This document shows positions 1-12,300 of a DNA stretch of 64,000 nt, piece after piece. Origin of the DNA: JACCZX01 sp963829995 (GTDB lineage Bacteria > Pseudomonadota > Gammaproteobacteria > Burkholderiales > Burkholderiaceae_F); assembly GCA_963829995.1 (NCBI GenBank), contig CAWHKW010000010.1:1-64000 (forward strand), written 5' to 3'. The notes beneath the pieces are model-generated. The model was not told where the DNA came from and did no database searches. It saw only the letters and a program-made list of their open reading frames with translations. A program made the translations under genes and the position numbers. Each line of letters opens with the position of its first letter. The first letter of the stretch is position 1.

Positions 1-1094
1 CGGCGGTCCTGGACGCGCTGGTTGCGCGTACCGGCATCGATCCGACCGTGATCGAAGATGTCATCATGGGCTGCGTCGGGCAGGCAGGCGAGCAGTCGAA
101 CAACATTGCGCGCAACGCGGTGCTCGCATCGCAGCTGCCGCAGACGGTGCCTGCCACGTCGATCGACCGGCAGTGCGGGTCATCACAGCAGGCGTTGCAT
201 TTTGCCGCGCAGGCAGTGATGGCCGGCAGCATGGATGTCGTCATCGCCGCCGGCGTAGAGAGCATGACGCGAGTGCCGATGGGCCTGCCGGCAACACTGC
301 CGTTCAAGCACGGCTTCGGCAGCTACATGAGCCCAGCGATGCAGGCGCGGTATCCGAACGTTCAATTCAGCCAGTTCGCCGGGGCCGAGATGCTTGCCGT
401 GAAATACGAGCTCACCAGGGACGAGCTCGACGACTATGCGCTGCGCAGCCATCAGCGTGCGAGCGAAGCGACTCGCGCCGGTCATTTCAGCGCGGAGGTC
501 TTGCCGCTTCAAGTGCACACGGCTGAAGGTGAAGCAACCAACGAAACACACGCTACCGACGAAGGCATCCGCTTCGACGCAACGCGCCAAGGCATCGGTG
601 CGGTCAAGCTTCTACACGAAGGCGGCCGTCACACAGCAGCCACTGCAAGCCAGATCTGCGATGGCGCCGCGGCGCTTCTGGTGGTCAACGAACGCGGGCT
701 GAAGCTGCTGGGTGGATCGGCAAAGCCGCTGGCGCGCGTGCATCAAATGACGGTTCTCGGCCACGATCCGGTGATCATGCTCGAGGCGCCGATTCCGGCG
801 ACGCCGATCGCGCTAGGTAAGGCTGGCCTCCGGTTGCAGGACGTTGATCTGTTCGAAATCAACGAAGCATTCGCATCGGTGCCGTTGGCGTGGCTGAAGG
901 CAACGGGCGCCGACCCCGCCCGGCTCAACGCATCGGGCGGCGCGATTGCACTGGGCCACCCGCTCGGCGCCTCCGGTGCCAAGCTGATGACGACACTGGT
1001 GCATGCCTTGTGCCGCACCGGCAAGCGCTACGGAATGCAGTCGATGTGCGAAGGCGGCGGGCTTGCGAACGTGACGATCGTCGAGCGCCTGTAG
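1..1094 (+). CDS. Acetyl-CoA C-acyltransferase (thiolase), 5' end outside window
   Basis: Thiolase-family enzyme that condenses or cleaves acyl-CoA and acetyl-CoA in beta-oxidation or acetoacetyl-CoA metabolism. The reading frame is open from base 3, so the true start lies upstream of the window. The acyl-accepting cysteine is in DRQCGSSQQA (about bases 165-195). The C-terminal signature GGAIALGHPLGASGAK carries the catalytic His, and CEGGGLANV near the end carries the second catalytic Cys. NEAFASVPLAW is the usual NEAF block. All expected catalytic residues are present, so the protein should be active. Substrate chain length cannot be told from the sequence; fadA or fadI-like and acetoacetyl-CoA thiolase are both possible. 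The next gene is convergent. Confidence 0.93.
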   Translation, partial: AVLDALVARTGIDPTVIEDVIMGCVGQAGEQSNNIARNAVLASQLPQTVPATSIDRQCGSSQQALHFAAQAVMAGSMDVVIAAGVESMTRVPMGLPATLPFKHGFGSYMSPAMQARYPNVQFSQFAGAEMLAVKYELTRDELDDYALRSHQRASEATRAGHFSAEVLPLQVHTAEGEATNETHATDEGIRFDATRQGIGAVKLLHEGGRHTAATASQICDGAAALLVVNERGLKLLGGSAKPLARVHQMTVLGHDPVIMLEAPIPATPIALGKAGLRLQDVDLFEINEAFASVPLAWLKATGADPARLNASGGAIALGHPLGASGAKLMTTLVHALCRTGKRYGMQSMCEGGGLANVTIVERL

Positions 1095-1111
1095 TCACAC
1101 CACCCTGAGCG

Positions 1112-1708
1112 CTACAGCGGCATGATCTGCACTTTGCGAAACTTGACAACACCCGCTGTGTATTGCAACGCGATCGGCCCGCTCGCAAACTGGCTGTCGT
1201 GAATGTCGGCGGTGACCACGCCATTCAACGTCACGACTAAACGCGTGCCTTTGACAGCGACGTCGTACGTGTTCCATTTGCCGCCGGCCTTCGGCATCGG
1301 CGAAACTGGGGACAGATGCGTGATCGCCCCGGTACCGTACTTTGGGTCGGGACGCTGATCGAAGATATTTGCCTCGTAGCACGTCTTGTCGGTCAGGTTC
1401 TTGATATCGACGCACCGCATGTAGATGCCCGAATTGGCGTCGTCGCTGGCCCAGAACTCGGCGCGGATCCGAAAATCGGTGTACGAATTTTTCGTGACAA
1501 GGAAACTGTGCGCCTTGTCGGTCTTCTTGTCGGCTTGGATGGCGCCATCCACGACGCGCCAGTTGGCGTCCCCGACCCGAATCCAGTTATCCAGGCCGGT
1601 GCCGCCATCTATCAGCGTGACCCAACCGGAATTGGTCTGGCTGGCGCAACCGACCGCCGCAAGCGCGATGGTCAACAGTGTCGTAGCGATGGATAACGAT
1701 CGATTCAT
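1112..1708 (-). CDS. DUF1080 (3-keto-disaccharide hydrolase-like) lipoprotein
   Basis: A 198-residue exported protein. It has an N-terminal hydrophobic signal ending in a lipobox (AAVGC, Cys about residue 21), followed by one jelly-roll domain of the DUF1080 type. Typical blocks are GLDNWIRVGDANWRVVDGAI, the central NSGIYMRC and CYEANIFDQ, and WNTYDVAVKG / LNGVV near the end. The family is related to concanavalin-like glucanase folds and some members act on 3-keto-sugars. The exact substrate is unknown here. It is probably anchored in the outer or inner membrane facing the periplasm. It converges on the thiolase gene (17-bp gap) and is divergent from the VOC gene, so the 70 bp between 1708 and 1779 must hold both promoters. 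Confidence 0.8.
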   Translation of the reverse strand: MNRSLSIATTLLTIALAAVGCASQTNSGWVTLIDGGTGLDNWIRVGDANWRVVDGAIQADKKTDKAHSFLVTKNSYTDFRIRAEFWASDDANSGIYMRCVDIKNLTDKTCYEANIFDQRPDPKYGTGAITHLSPVSPMPKAGGKWNTYDVAVKGTRLVVTLNGVVTADIHDSQFASGPIALQYTAGVVKFRKVQIMPL

Positions 1709-1778
1709 GACGTCTCCTCGATAATCAGCCGGCTGGCGCTATCTTGCACGCACTTTATCTGTCAGGGAAGGACATGAC

Positions 1779-2162
1779 ATGAGCGTTCGATTCAACCACA
1801 CCATCGTCTGGTGCCGCGACAAACAGCGTTCGGCGACATTTCTTGCAGACGTTCTCGGCCTGCCCGCGCCGAAGCCCTTCGGCCCCTTTCAGGCGGTTCA
1901 CCTCGACGACGGTGCGTCGCTCGATTTCGATCAGATCGAAGGCGATATCGCAGCCCATCACTATGCTTTTCTGATCGACGAAGGTGACTTTGATCCGATC
2001 TTTGGCCGGATTCGTGAGCGCGGCATTCCGTACTGGGCCGATCCCGGCAAGCGGCGCGCCGGCGAGATCTATCACCACAACGGCGGCCGGGGCGTCTACT
2101 TCACAGACCCCGATGGCCATCTATTGGAAATTCTCACGCAGCCGTATGCAAGCGGCGGGTGA
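1779..2162 (+). CDS. VOC (glyoxalase/bleomycin-resistance fold) family protein
   Basis: A 127-residue single-domain vicinal-oxygen-chelate protein. The N-terminal FNHTIVWCRD provides the first candidate metal His, and the first beta-alpha-beta-beta-beta unit continues through FLADVLGLP. The second half ends with the usual YFTDPDGHLLEIL, which gives a Glu ligand. VOC proteins act as lyases, isomerases, dioxygenases or resistance proteins; sequence alone does not give the substrate. The ATG at 1779 follows a GGAAGGA ribosome-binding site. An ATG 6 bases upstream in the same frame runs straight into a stop. The gene is convergent with pgi, with only 6 bp between stops. Confidence 0.82.
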   Translation: MSVRFNHTIVWCRDKQRSATFLADVLGLPAPKPFGPFQAVHLDDGASLDFDQIEGDIAAHHYAFLIDEGDFDPIFGRIRERGIPYWADPGKRRAGEIYHHNGGRGVYFTDPDGHLLEILTQPYASGG

Positions 2163-2168
2163 GGTCGA

Positions 2169-3803
<1,635 letters not shown>

Positions 3804-3839
3804 GGCAGGTTCCTCCTCCGATGCAGCCACTTCCACCCC

Positions 3840-4940
3840 TCATGCGTTGCGAGCGCCGGCGTCGGCCAGTGCATCGCTCTTTTCGGCAATGCGCCGCAAC
3901 AGCGCATGCCATGACTTGACGAACGCCTGCGCGCCCTCCTGCTGCAGCTGCGCAGCGAGCGCGTTGACATCGACACCGGCTTGCTTGAAGTTGCTGAGCA
4001 CCGCTTCCGCGTCGCCGCCGTCGTCGGGCATCGCGGCGCCCAGCCGGCCATGCTCGGCAAAGGCGCGCAGCGTCTTTTCCGGCATCGTGTTGATCGTGTC
4101 GGGTGCCGCCAGCGCTTCGATGTACAAAGTCGCCGACGCCTGCGGATCCTTGGTTCCGGTGCTGCCCCATAACAGGCGCTGCGGCTGCGCGCCGGCGTCG
4201 GCGAGCTTGCGCCAGCGCGGGGATGCCAGCAGTTCGCGATACGCACGATAGCTCTGTGCAGCGACAGCAATACCAAGCTTGTTGCGCAACGCCGCCGGCG
4301 CCTTGTCGCCGACCGCGCGGTCCCACCGGCTGACGAACACGGATGCCACCGAGCCCACTCGTGCGTCGAGTCCGGCAGCCAGACGCCGTTCGATTCCTCG
4401 CAGATACGCCTCGGCCGCCGCCAGATACTGTTCACGCGAAAACAGCAGCGTCACGTTGATCGGCACGCCCGCGAAGATGGACTCTTCGATCGCCGGTATG
4501 CCCGCGGGCGTGCCGGGAATCTTGACGAACAAATTGGGACGGTCCGCCTGCTGATAGATCTGTTTCGCCGCCTTGACGCTTCCTGCCGTGTCGTCGGCCA
4601 GCAATGGCGACAGCTCCATCGAAACCCAGCCGTCCACCCTATCGGTCGCATCGAAGATCGGCCGGAACATGTCGGCAGCACGGCGCAGGTCTTCGAGCGC
4701 CAGCTCGACGAAAAGCGCTTCGCCCGACTTGCCGGTTGCCGCTTTGACGCGAATACCCTCGTCGTAGGCGTCACCGGCGCCAATCGCCTCATCGAAGATC
4801 GTTGGGTTCGACGTCAGCCCGGTAACCGAGAACTCGTCGATGTAGAGGCGCAATAAGCCGTCGTCGAGCAGCCGGCGCGATATGTTGTCGAGCCACAAGC
4901 TCTGGCCGAGAGCGTGCAGTCGTTGCGTGTTGTGGTTCAT
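3840..4940 (-). CDS. tal: Transaldolase
   Basis: Transfers a dihydroxyacetone unit between sugar phosphates in the non-oxidative pentose-phosphate pathway. At 366 residues it matches the longer transaldolase subfamily. N-terminal LGQSLWLDNISRRLL and LTSNPTIFDEAI are typical of this clade. LFVKIPGTPAGIPAIEE carries the Schiff-base lysine, and INVTLLFSREQYL follows. The start at 4940 (MNHNTQRLH) has a GGAG site 5-6 bases upstream and overlaps the zwf stop as ATGA, a sign of translational coupling. A longer in-frame start exists at 4991 but would run deep into zwf. Middle gene of zwf-tal-pgi. Confidence 0.95.
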   Translation of the reverse strand: MNHNTQRLHALGQSLWLDNISRRLLDDGLLRLYIDEFSVTGLTSNPTIFDEAIGAGDAYDEGIRVKAATGKSGEALFVELALEDLRRAADMFRPIFDATDRVDGWVSMELSPLLADDTAGSVKAAKQIYQQADRPNLFVKIPGTPAGIPAIEESIFAGVPINVTLLFSREQYLAAAEAYLRGIERRLAAGLDARVGSVASVFVSRWDRAVGDKAPAALRNKLGIAVAAQSYRAYRELLASPRWRKLADAGAQPQRLLWGSTGTKDPQASATLYIEALAAPDTINTMPEKTLRAFAEHGRLGAAMPDDGGDAEAVLSNFKQAGVDVNALAAQLQQEGAQAFVKSWHALLRRIAEKSDALADAGARNA

Positions 4941-6343
4941 GCAGTCTCCGTTTCTTTCGCGGGCATGGTTTCGGCCTTCGGATCGTGCCACCCTTCATGG
5001 CCGGCAATGAGCTTCGTGGCCGCCGCAGGTCCCCACGTGCCGGGCTCGTATTGCTCGACCGGTGCAGGATTGTGCAGGATCGGATCGACCACGTTCCATG
5101 CCGCTTCAACGATGTCGTCGCGTGTAAAGAGCGAAGCATCGCCGCGCACCGCATCACCGAGCAGCCGCTCGTACGGCAGGTCTTCGCAGGCAGGCGACCG
5201 GTGCGCGACCAGTTCCACCGGCTCGCCCAGCATTTCGTCGCCCGCGCGCTTGACGCGCGCGCCGGCCGAAATCACGACTTCAGGGCCAAGCCGGAAACGG
5301 AAGTAGTTCGATTCCGCGGCATCGGTGCGGTCGAAGATCGCAAGCGGCGGAGTCTTCAGATCGACCTTTACTTCGGTCGCCGTGATCGGCAGGCGCTTGC
5401 CCGCGCGAATGTAAAACGGCACCCCGGCCCAGCGCCACGTGTCGATGCACAGCTTCAGAGCCGCAAACGTTTCGACCTGCGAATCGGGTGCGACGCCGGC
5501 CTCGCTGCGATAGCCGTTGAACTGACCGCGCACGACGTGCGCCGGATCCAGCGGTTGCATCGCGCGGAACAGGCGCAGTTTTTCGGCACGCAACGACTCC
5601 GGATCGCGCCCGACCGGCGAGTCCATCGCCAGCAGTGCGATCACCTGCAGCAAATGGTTCTGCACGACATCGCGCACCGCGCCGACTTCCTCGTAAAAAC
5701 TGCCGCGGCTGTCGACGCCGAAGCTCTCGGCCATCGTGATCTGCACGTTGTCGATGTAGTTGCGATTCCAGATCGGCTCCAGAAATGCGTTGGCGAAACG
5801 GAAATACAACAGGTTCTGCACTGCCTCCTTGCCGAGGTAGTGATCGATGCGGAATATCGACGACTCCGGAAAGACGTCGTGCAACGTGCGGTTCAGCGCC
5901 TGCGCCGATGCGAAGTCGCGTCCGAACGGCTTTTCGACGATAACGCGTGCATTTTCCGCGCAGCCGGCACGGGCCAGGCCCTGCACGACAGTGCCGAACA
6001 TGCTCGGAGGAATCGCCAGGTAGTGGACCGGCCGCTGCGCGCCATTCAGTGCCTGGCAGACGCGATCGTAAGTCGCCGGCACGGTGTAATCGCCGTCCAC
6101 ATAACGCATCAGCGCGGCGAGCTTTGTGAATGCCGCTTCATCGATACCACCATTTTCCAGCAGCGATTCGCGCGCGCGGGCGCGCAGCTTGTCGAGCGAC
6201 CAGCCTGCACGCGCGATGCCGATGATCGGGATGTCCAGTTCGCCGTGCCGGATCATCGCCTGCAACGCCGGAAAGATTTTCCTGTACGCCAGATCACCGG
6301 TGGCGCCGAAGAAAACAAAAGCATCTGATTCAGACCGTGGCAT
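4937..6343 (-). CDS. zwf: Glucose-6-phosphate 1-dehydrogenase
   Basis: Oxidises glucose-6-phosphate to 6-phosphogluconolactone with reduction of NAD(P), the first step of the oxidative pentose-phosphate and Entner-Doudoroff routes. The N-terminal Rossmann motif is FVFFGATGDLAYRKIFPAL. The active-site signature RIDHYLGKE (about residue 180) has the catalytic His-Tyr-Lys arrangement, and VPFYIRAGKRLP lies in the C-terminal domain. The length of 468 residues is slightly short for the family but all core blocks are there. It is first in the zwf-tal-pgi operon and overlaps tal by 4 bp. The start overlaps the longest possible start of the divergent glucan synthase gene, so one of the two starts is probably further in. 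No pgl, edd or eda is visible in the window. Confidence 0.97.
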   Translation of the reverse strand: MPRSESDAFVFFGATGDLAYRKIFPALQAMIRHGELDIPIIGIARAGWSLDKLRARARESLLENGGIDEAAFTKLAALMRYVDGDYTVPATYDRVCQALNGAQRPVHYLAIPPSMFGTVVQGLARAGCAENARVIVEKPFGRDFASAQALNRTLHDVFPESSIFRIDHYLGKEAVQNLLYFRFANAFLEPIWNRNYIDNVQITMAESFGVDSRGSFYEEVGAVRDVVQNHLLQVIALLAMDSPVGRDPESLRAEKLRLFRAMQPLDPAHVVRGQFNGYRSEAGVAPDSQVETFAALKLCIDTWRWAGVPFYIRAGKRLPITATEVKVDLKTPPLAIFDRTDAAESNYFRFRLGPEVVISAGARVKRAGDEMLGEPVELVAHRSPACEDLPYERLLGDAVRGDASLFTRDDIVEAAWNVVDPILHNPAPVEQYEPGTWGPAAATKLIAGHEGWHDPKAETMPAKETETA

Positions 6344-9300
6344 ATCGACCTGCGGGTGTCAGGCGACAGGATAGTGCAGCGGCGCGACGGCATAGCGAAG
6401 CGCCACTTGTACCTTGGTATCCTGCCTCATCAAACATCACGCGTTGGACGTCTTCATTGAGGGCGAGCGGCAGTTCCATCCTCGGGCACCTGACCCAATT
6501 TAAGACGCGCTTTTCGATCAGCGGCCTATCACTTGCGTCGTCGGTTGAAGAAGCGCCGTTGCGATCGGAGCTTTTCAGTGCCGATCAGATGGAGCAGTAC
6601 GGCAAGACGCTGGCGGCCACGCACAAGGTGACGTCGCGGCGCATGCGCGATCCGCTGCTGGCGCGCCTGGCCGACAACGAAAGCACGCTGGTCGAGGTGT
6701 GCAATCTGCTGACGGCCTCCGTAGCTTCCCCCGGGCGCGTTACGCCGGCCGGCGAATGGCTGATCGACAACTTCCATCTGATTGAAGAGCAGATCGCTAC
6801 TGCCAAGCGACACCTGCCGCGCGGCTACAGCCGTGAGCTGCCGCGCCTGGCCAGCGGACCTTCGGCCGGACTGCCCCGCGTCTACGACATCGCGCTCGAA
6901 ACGATTTCACACGGTGACGGTTTGGTCGACGCCCAGCGGCTGAGCCGCTTTGTCGCTGCTTACCAGACGGTGACAGCGCTGAAGCTCGGCGAGCTGTGGG
7001 CGATTCCGATCATGTTGCGCTTGGCGCTGATCGAGAACTTGCGCCGGGTCGGTGTACGCATGGCCACCGCGCGCGCCGATCGCGATCTGGCGAACGTGTG
7101 GGCCGACCAGATGATGGAAATGGCGGAGAACGATCCCAAGAGTCTGATCCTGGTGATCGCCGACATGGCGCGCTCATCGCCGCCGCTGGGCAGCGCGTTC
7201 GTGGCTGAGCTGACGCGCCGCCTGCAGGGACAAAGCCCGGCCTTGGCGCTCGCGCTGACCTGGATCGAGCAGCAGCTCGCTGAAACGCATCTGACGATCG
7301 ATCAGCTGGTGCAGCTCGAAGCGCAGCTGCAGGCTTCGCACCAGGTGTCGATCAGCAACAGCATCGGCAGCTTGCGGTTACTGAGCGCGATCGACTGGCG
7401 CGAGTTCGTCGAGCAAATGAGCACGGTCGAAAAGATCTTGCGCGGCGATCCTGCCGGCGTTCACGCCTCGATGGAATTCGCGACGCGCGATAGCTACCGC
7501 CACGCGACCGAGGAGATCGCAAGGCGCAGCGCGTTGTCGGAGTCCGAAGTTGCCGCCAAGGCGATCGAGCTCGCAAAAGCGAGCAGCGCTGCCGATGCGG
7601 GTACATCCGATCCCCGCACGCGGCACGTTGGTTTTTATCTGATCGATCAGGGCCTGCCCACGCTGGAGGACGCGGTTGGCGCGCAGCGTTCCGCCGTCGA
7701 GGCGGTGCGATCGTTCGGCCGCCGCCATCCGCTGCCGATCTATCTCGGGGCGATTGCGGCCATTACGGGGACCCTCACCGCGGGCCTTGCGGCGCATGTG
7801 TACTCGGGGCTGGCTCAACCGGACGACGCTGCATCGATCGCGTTGCTGGCGTTGGTTTTCGTTTTGTCGCTGCTGGCGACCAGCCAGATTGCGGTGTCGA
7901 TCGTCAATTGGCTTGCGACGCTGCTGGTCGATGCGGATTCTTTGCCGCGAATGGACTACAGCGAAGGTATCGTGCCCGAAGCGCGCACCTTGGTCGTGGT
8001 TCCGACCCTGCTGACCGACGCAGCGAGCGTTGAAGGTCTGATCGAAGCTCTCGAAGTACGTTTTCTCGCCAATCGCGATCCGCGCCTGCACTTCGCGCTG
8101 CTGACCGATTTTCCCGATGCCGCCGAGGAGTCGTTACCGACCGACGCGCCGTTGCTGCAGCTTGCGCAGGACGGCATCAACGCGCTCAATCGCACGTACG
8201 AAGCTTCCGCTGACGCTTCGTCCGATCCGGACGACGCTGCGACGGAACATTCACACGGCGATATTTTTTATCTGCTGCACCGTCCGCGCCGCTGGAATCC
8301 TCAGCAACAAACGTGGATGGGCTACGAGCGCAAGCGCGGCAAGCTCGGTGACCTGAATTCGCTGCTGCGGGGCAATTCACGCGACGCCTTCTCGTTGATC
8401 GTCGGCGACACCGAGGTCCTGTCACAAGTGAAGTACGTCATCACGCTCGACACGGATACGCAGTTGCCGCGCGACAGCGCACGGCAACTGGTCGGGGTGA
8501 TGACACACCCATTGAACCGACCTCAGTTCGATCGTCCACGTTTTGATCGGCCGCAGTCCGCTCGCGCCGCCCGGGCCGCGAACCGGCGTGTCGTCACGAC
8601 CGGCTATGGAATTCTGCAGCCGCGCGTTGCCGTCAGCCTGCCAGGCACCCGCCGCTCACCGTATGCACGACTGTACAGCGGCGAGCCCGGACTCGATCCG
8701 TACACGCGCACCGTGTCCGACGTGTATCAGGACGCGTTCGGTGAAGGTTCGTTTATCGGCAAAGGTATCTACGACGTCGATGCGTTCGAAAGCGCGCTGG
8801 CCAACCGCTTTCCGGATAACCGGATCCTCAGTCACGATCTGCTGGAAGGTTGCTATGCGCGCTCGGGACTGTTGAGCGACGTCCAACTGTACGAACAATT
8901 TCCGGCACGCTACAGCGCCGACGTCGCGCGGCGCCATCGCTGGATCCGCGGCGACTGGCAGCTCGTGGGATGGCTGCGCGCGCGGGTGCCCACGCTCGAT
9001 GGCCATCGCGTGCGCAACCCGCTGTCGTGGCTGTCTCAATGGAAAGTGTTCGACAACCTGCGACGCAGCCTGGTGCCGGCTGCGTTGCTGATGATGTTGC
9101 TCTTGGGTTGGGCTGTGCTGCCAGATCCGTCCCTGTGGACCGCAGTGGTCATTGCGGTGCTGTTGTTACCGGCACTCGCGACTGCGTTGACCGACCTTCT
9201 GCGCAAGCCCAAGGAGGCTGTACTCGAGCAGCACATCGTGGCCGTTGCGCGCACGGCACGTACGCAATTTGCGCAAGCGTTACTGGCGCTCGCATGGCTT

Positions 9301-12300
9301 CCGTACGAAGCGTTTTACTCGCTTGATGCGATCGTGCGCACGCTGTGGCGCATGCTTGTTTCGCACAAACGTCTGCTCGAGTGGAAGCCATCGAGCATCG
9401 TCGAGCGGCAGCTCGAAGACAGTGACAACACCGCTTTAGCGGCCGTCTATCAAACGATGTGGATCGCGCCGGCGATCGCGGTGCTTACCTGGACCGTGCT
9501 GCCGGCAATGAACGTGTCGGCATTGCGGATCGCTGCGCCGATTTTGTTGCTCTGGCTGGTATCGCCGGCTCTGGCGTGGTGGATCAGCCGGCCGCTTGCG
9601 CCGCGCAGCGAGAATCTGTCGCTCGGTCAAACACAGTTCCTGCGCAAGCTCGCGCGCAAGACGTGGGGATTTTTCGAAATCTACGTCAATGCGGAAGACA
9701 ACTGGCTGCCGCCGGACAACGTGCAACAAAAGAGCGGCGTCGTCATCGCACATCGCACGTCGCCGACCAACATGGGCCTTGCGCTGCTCGCCGATCTGAC
9801 GGCTTATGACTTCGGCTATCAGACGGCCGGGCAACTGCTCACCCGCACAACCAACGCGCTGAGCTCGATGCAGTCGCTGGAGCGGCATCGCGGCCACTTT
9901 TTCAACTGGTACGACACGCGCACGCTGACGCCGCTGACGCCCAGATACATCTCGACGGTCGACAGCGGCAATCTCGCGGGTCACCTGCTGACTCTGCGCG
10001 CAGGACTTGCGTCTCTGCCCGACGCGCCGATCGTGCCAGCGCGCTGGGTCGAAGGTATTAGCGACACGTTCGAAGTGTTGCGCGAATCGATCGGACTGCA
10101 AGCGCCGCGCGTCGTGGTCCGCTTCGCGGCCGCGCTTGAACACGCGATTGCCGAGCGCGACTCCACGCTGGCTTCGGTGTGGAATCACGTGGAGCAGCTC
10201 GCCGCTCGCGCGGCAGAAGTTGCCGAGCACTATCTGGCGCTGCCGGTTGCGTTACCCGCACCGCCGGTTTTTGCCGGACCCGAAGTGCCGAACGCTGCCG
10301 ATGAGCACCTGATCGAAATTGACGGGTGGGCGGAGGCACTGTCTCGCCAGTGCACGGCACTCCGCGATGAGTTGTTACTGCTGGCTCCGTGGCTGACTGC
10401 GCCGAAGGGCGAACTCAACAGCGGCGTGCCAGTCGCTGATGGAGAGAGCGTTCCCACGCTGCGGGTACTGGCCACGTTCAAGGAGACAGGCGATGGCGCG
10501 CTGCCCGATTCAGCAGCATCGGCGCGCGCGCAAGCAGCAGCGCACGCGCGCGCCAGAATTGCTGCCATCGACGCGCTCTTGCAGCAGGCGGGCGCACTGG
10601 CCGAGGTCGATTACAGCTTCCTGTTCGACAAGGTGCGCCGCCAGTTCGTGATCGGCTACAACGTCAGCGACGCCCGCACCGATGCGAGCTACTACGACCT
10701 GCTGGCGTCCGAAGCACGGCTCGCCAATTTCGTTGCGATTGCACAAGGCAAGCTGCCACAGGAAAGCTGGTTTGCGCTCGGCCGCCTGCTGACGTCGGTC
10801 GGCGGCGAGCCGCTACTGCTGTCGTGGAGCGGCTCGATGTTCGAGTATCTGATGCCGCTATTGATCATGCCGACGTACGAAAACACGCTGCTCGATCAGA
10901 CCTACATCGCAGCGGTCGACCGGCAGATCGAATACGGGCGCCAACGCGGGGTCGCGTGGGGCGTGTCGGAGTGCGGCTACAACACCGTCGACGCGCACGA
11001 CAACTATCAGTACCGCGCCTTCGGTGTCCCGGGGCTCGGGCTGAAGCGCGGACTTGCCGATGATCTGGTCATTGCGCCGTACGCCTCGGCACTGGCGCTG
11101 ATGGTGGCACCCGAGGCAGCTTGCGCGAATCTGCAGCGGCTCGCTGAGTCGGGACTTTATGGCCGCTACGGCATGTTCGAGGCGATCGACTACACACCGT
11201 CGCGCCAGCGTCGCGGCGAGTCGAGCAGCATCGTGCGATCGTTCATGGCGCACCACCACGGGATGAGCCTGCTCGCGTTTTCGCACGCGCTGCTCGCACG
11301 GCCGATGCAAAGGCGGTTTGAGTCGGATCCGCTGTTCAAGGCGACTCTGCTGCTTTTGCAGGAGCGCATACCGCGCGCGACGCCGTTCTATGCCACGTCG
11401 ACCATCGCGCCCGACCTTGCGGTCAGCGGCACCAGTGCCGAGCTGCCGATCCGCGTGCTGACGACCCCGAATACACCGGTGCCCGAAGTGCACCTGCTGT
11501 CCAACGGCCGTTACCACGTGATGGTGACGAACGCGGGCGGCGGCAGCAGCCGCTGGAAAGACTTCGCGATCACCCGCTGGCGCGAAGACACGACCTGCGA
11601 CAACTGGGGAATGTTCTGTTATCTGCGCGACGTGGCGAGCGGCGAGTTTTGGTCGGTTGCGCACCAGCCCACGTTGCGAGCCACCGAACACTACGCGGCC
11701 ATCTTCTCCGAAGGCCGCGCCGAGTTTCGCAGGCGCGATCTCGATATCGAGACGCATACCGAGATCGTCGTTTCGCCCGAAGACGACATCGAGCTGCGCC
11801 GGGTGCGCATCACCAATCGCAGCCGCTCGCGACGCACGATAGAAATCACAAGCTATGCGGAAATGGTCCTGGCGCCGGCGGCAGCCGACGCGCTGCACAC
11901 CGCATTCAGCAACCTGTTCGTGCAGACCGAGATCATCGAGCGGCGCGCCGCGATTCTGTGCACACGCAGGCCGCGCTCACGCGACGAGCACACGCCGATA
12001 TCGTTCCAGTTGATGACCGTGCATGGCGACGCCGGCACTCCGTCGTTCGAAACTGACCGGGTGCGCTTCATCGGACGCGGCGGCACGATGGCCGCGCCGA
12101 GCGCGCTGCTGGGCCGCAGCGCGTTATCCGGCTCCGCCGGATCGGTGCTGGATCCGGTCGCAGCAATCCGCCAGCAGGTCACGATCGATGCCGGTGACTC
12201 GGCGACGGTCGATATCGTGTCCGGGGTGGGCGATACGCGCGACGTCGTGCTCGGCCTGATCGAGAAGTACCAGGATCGACGCCTTGCCGATCGCGTATTC

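Noticed and set aside
4985..6328. A 447-codon plus-strand open frame opposite zwf
   Set aside because: Antisense shadow of a conserved gene. No family motif and high Arg/His/Gln content.
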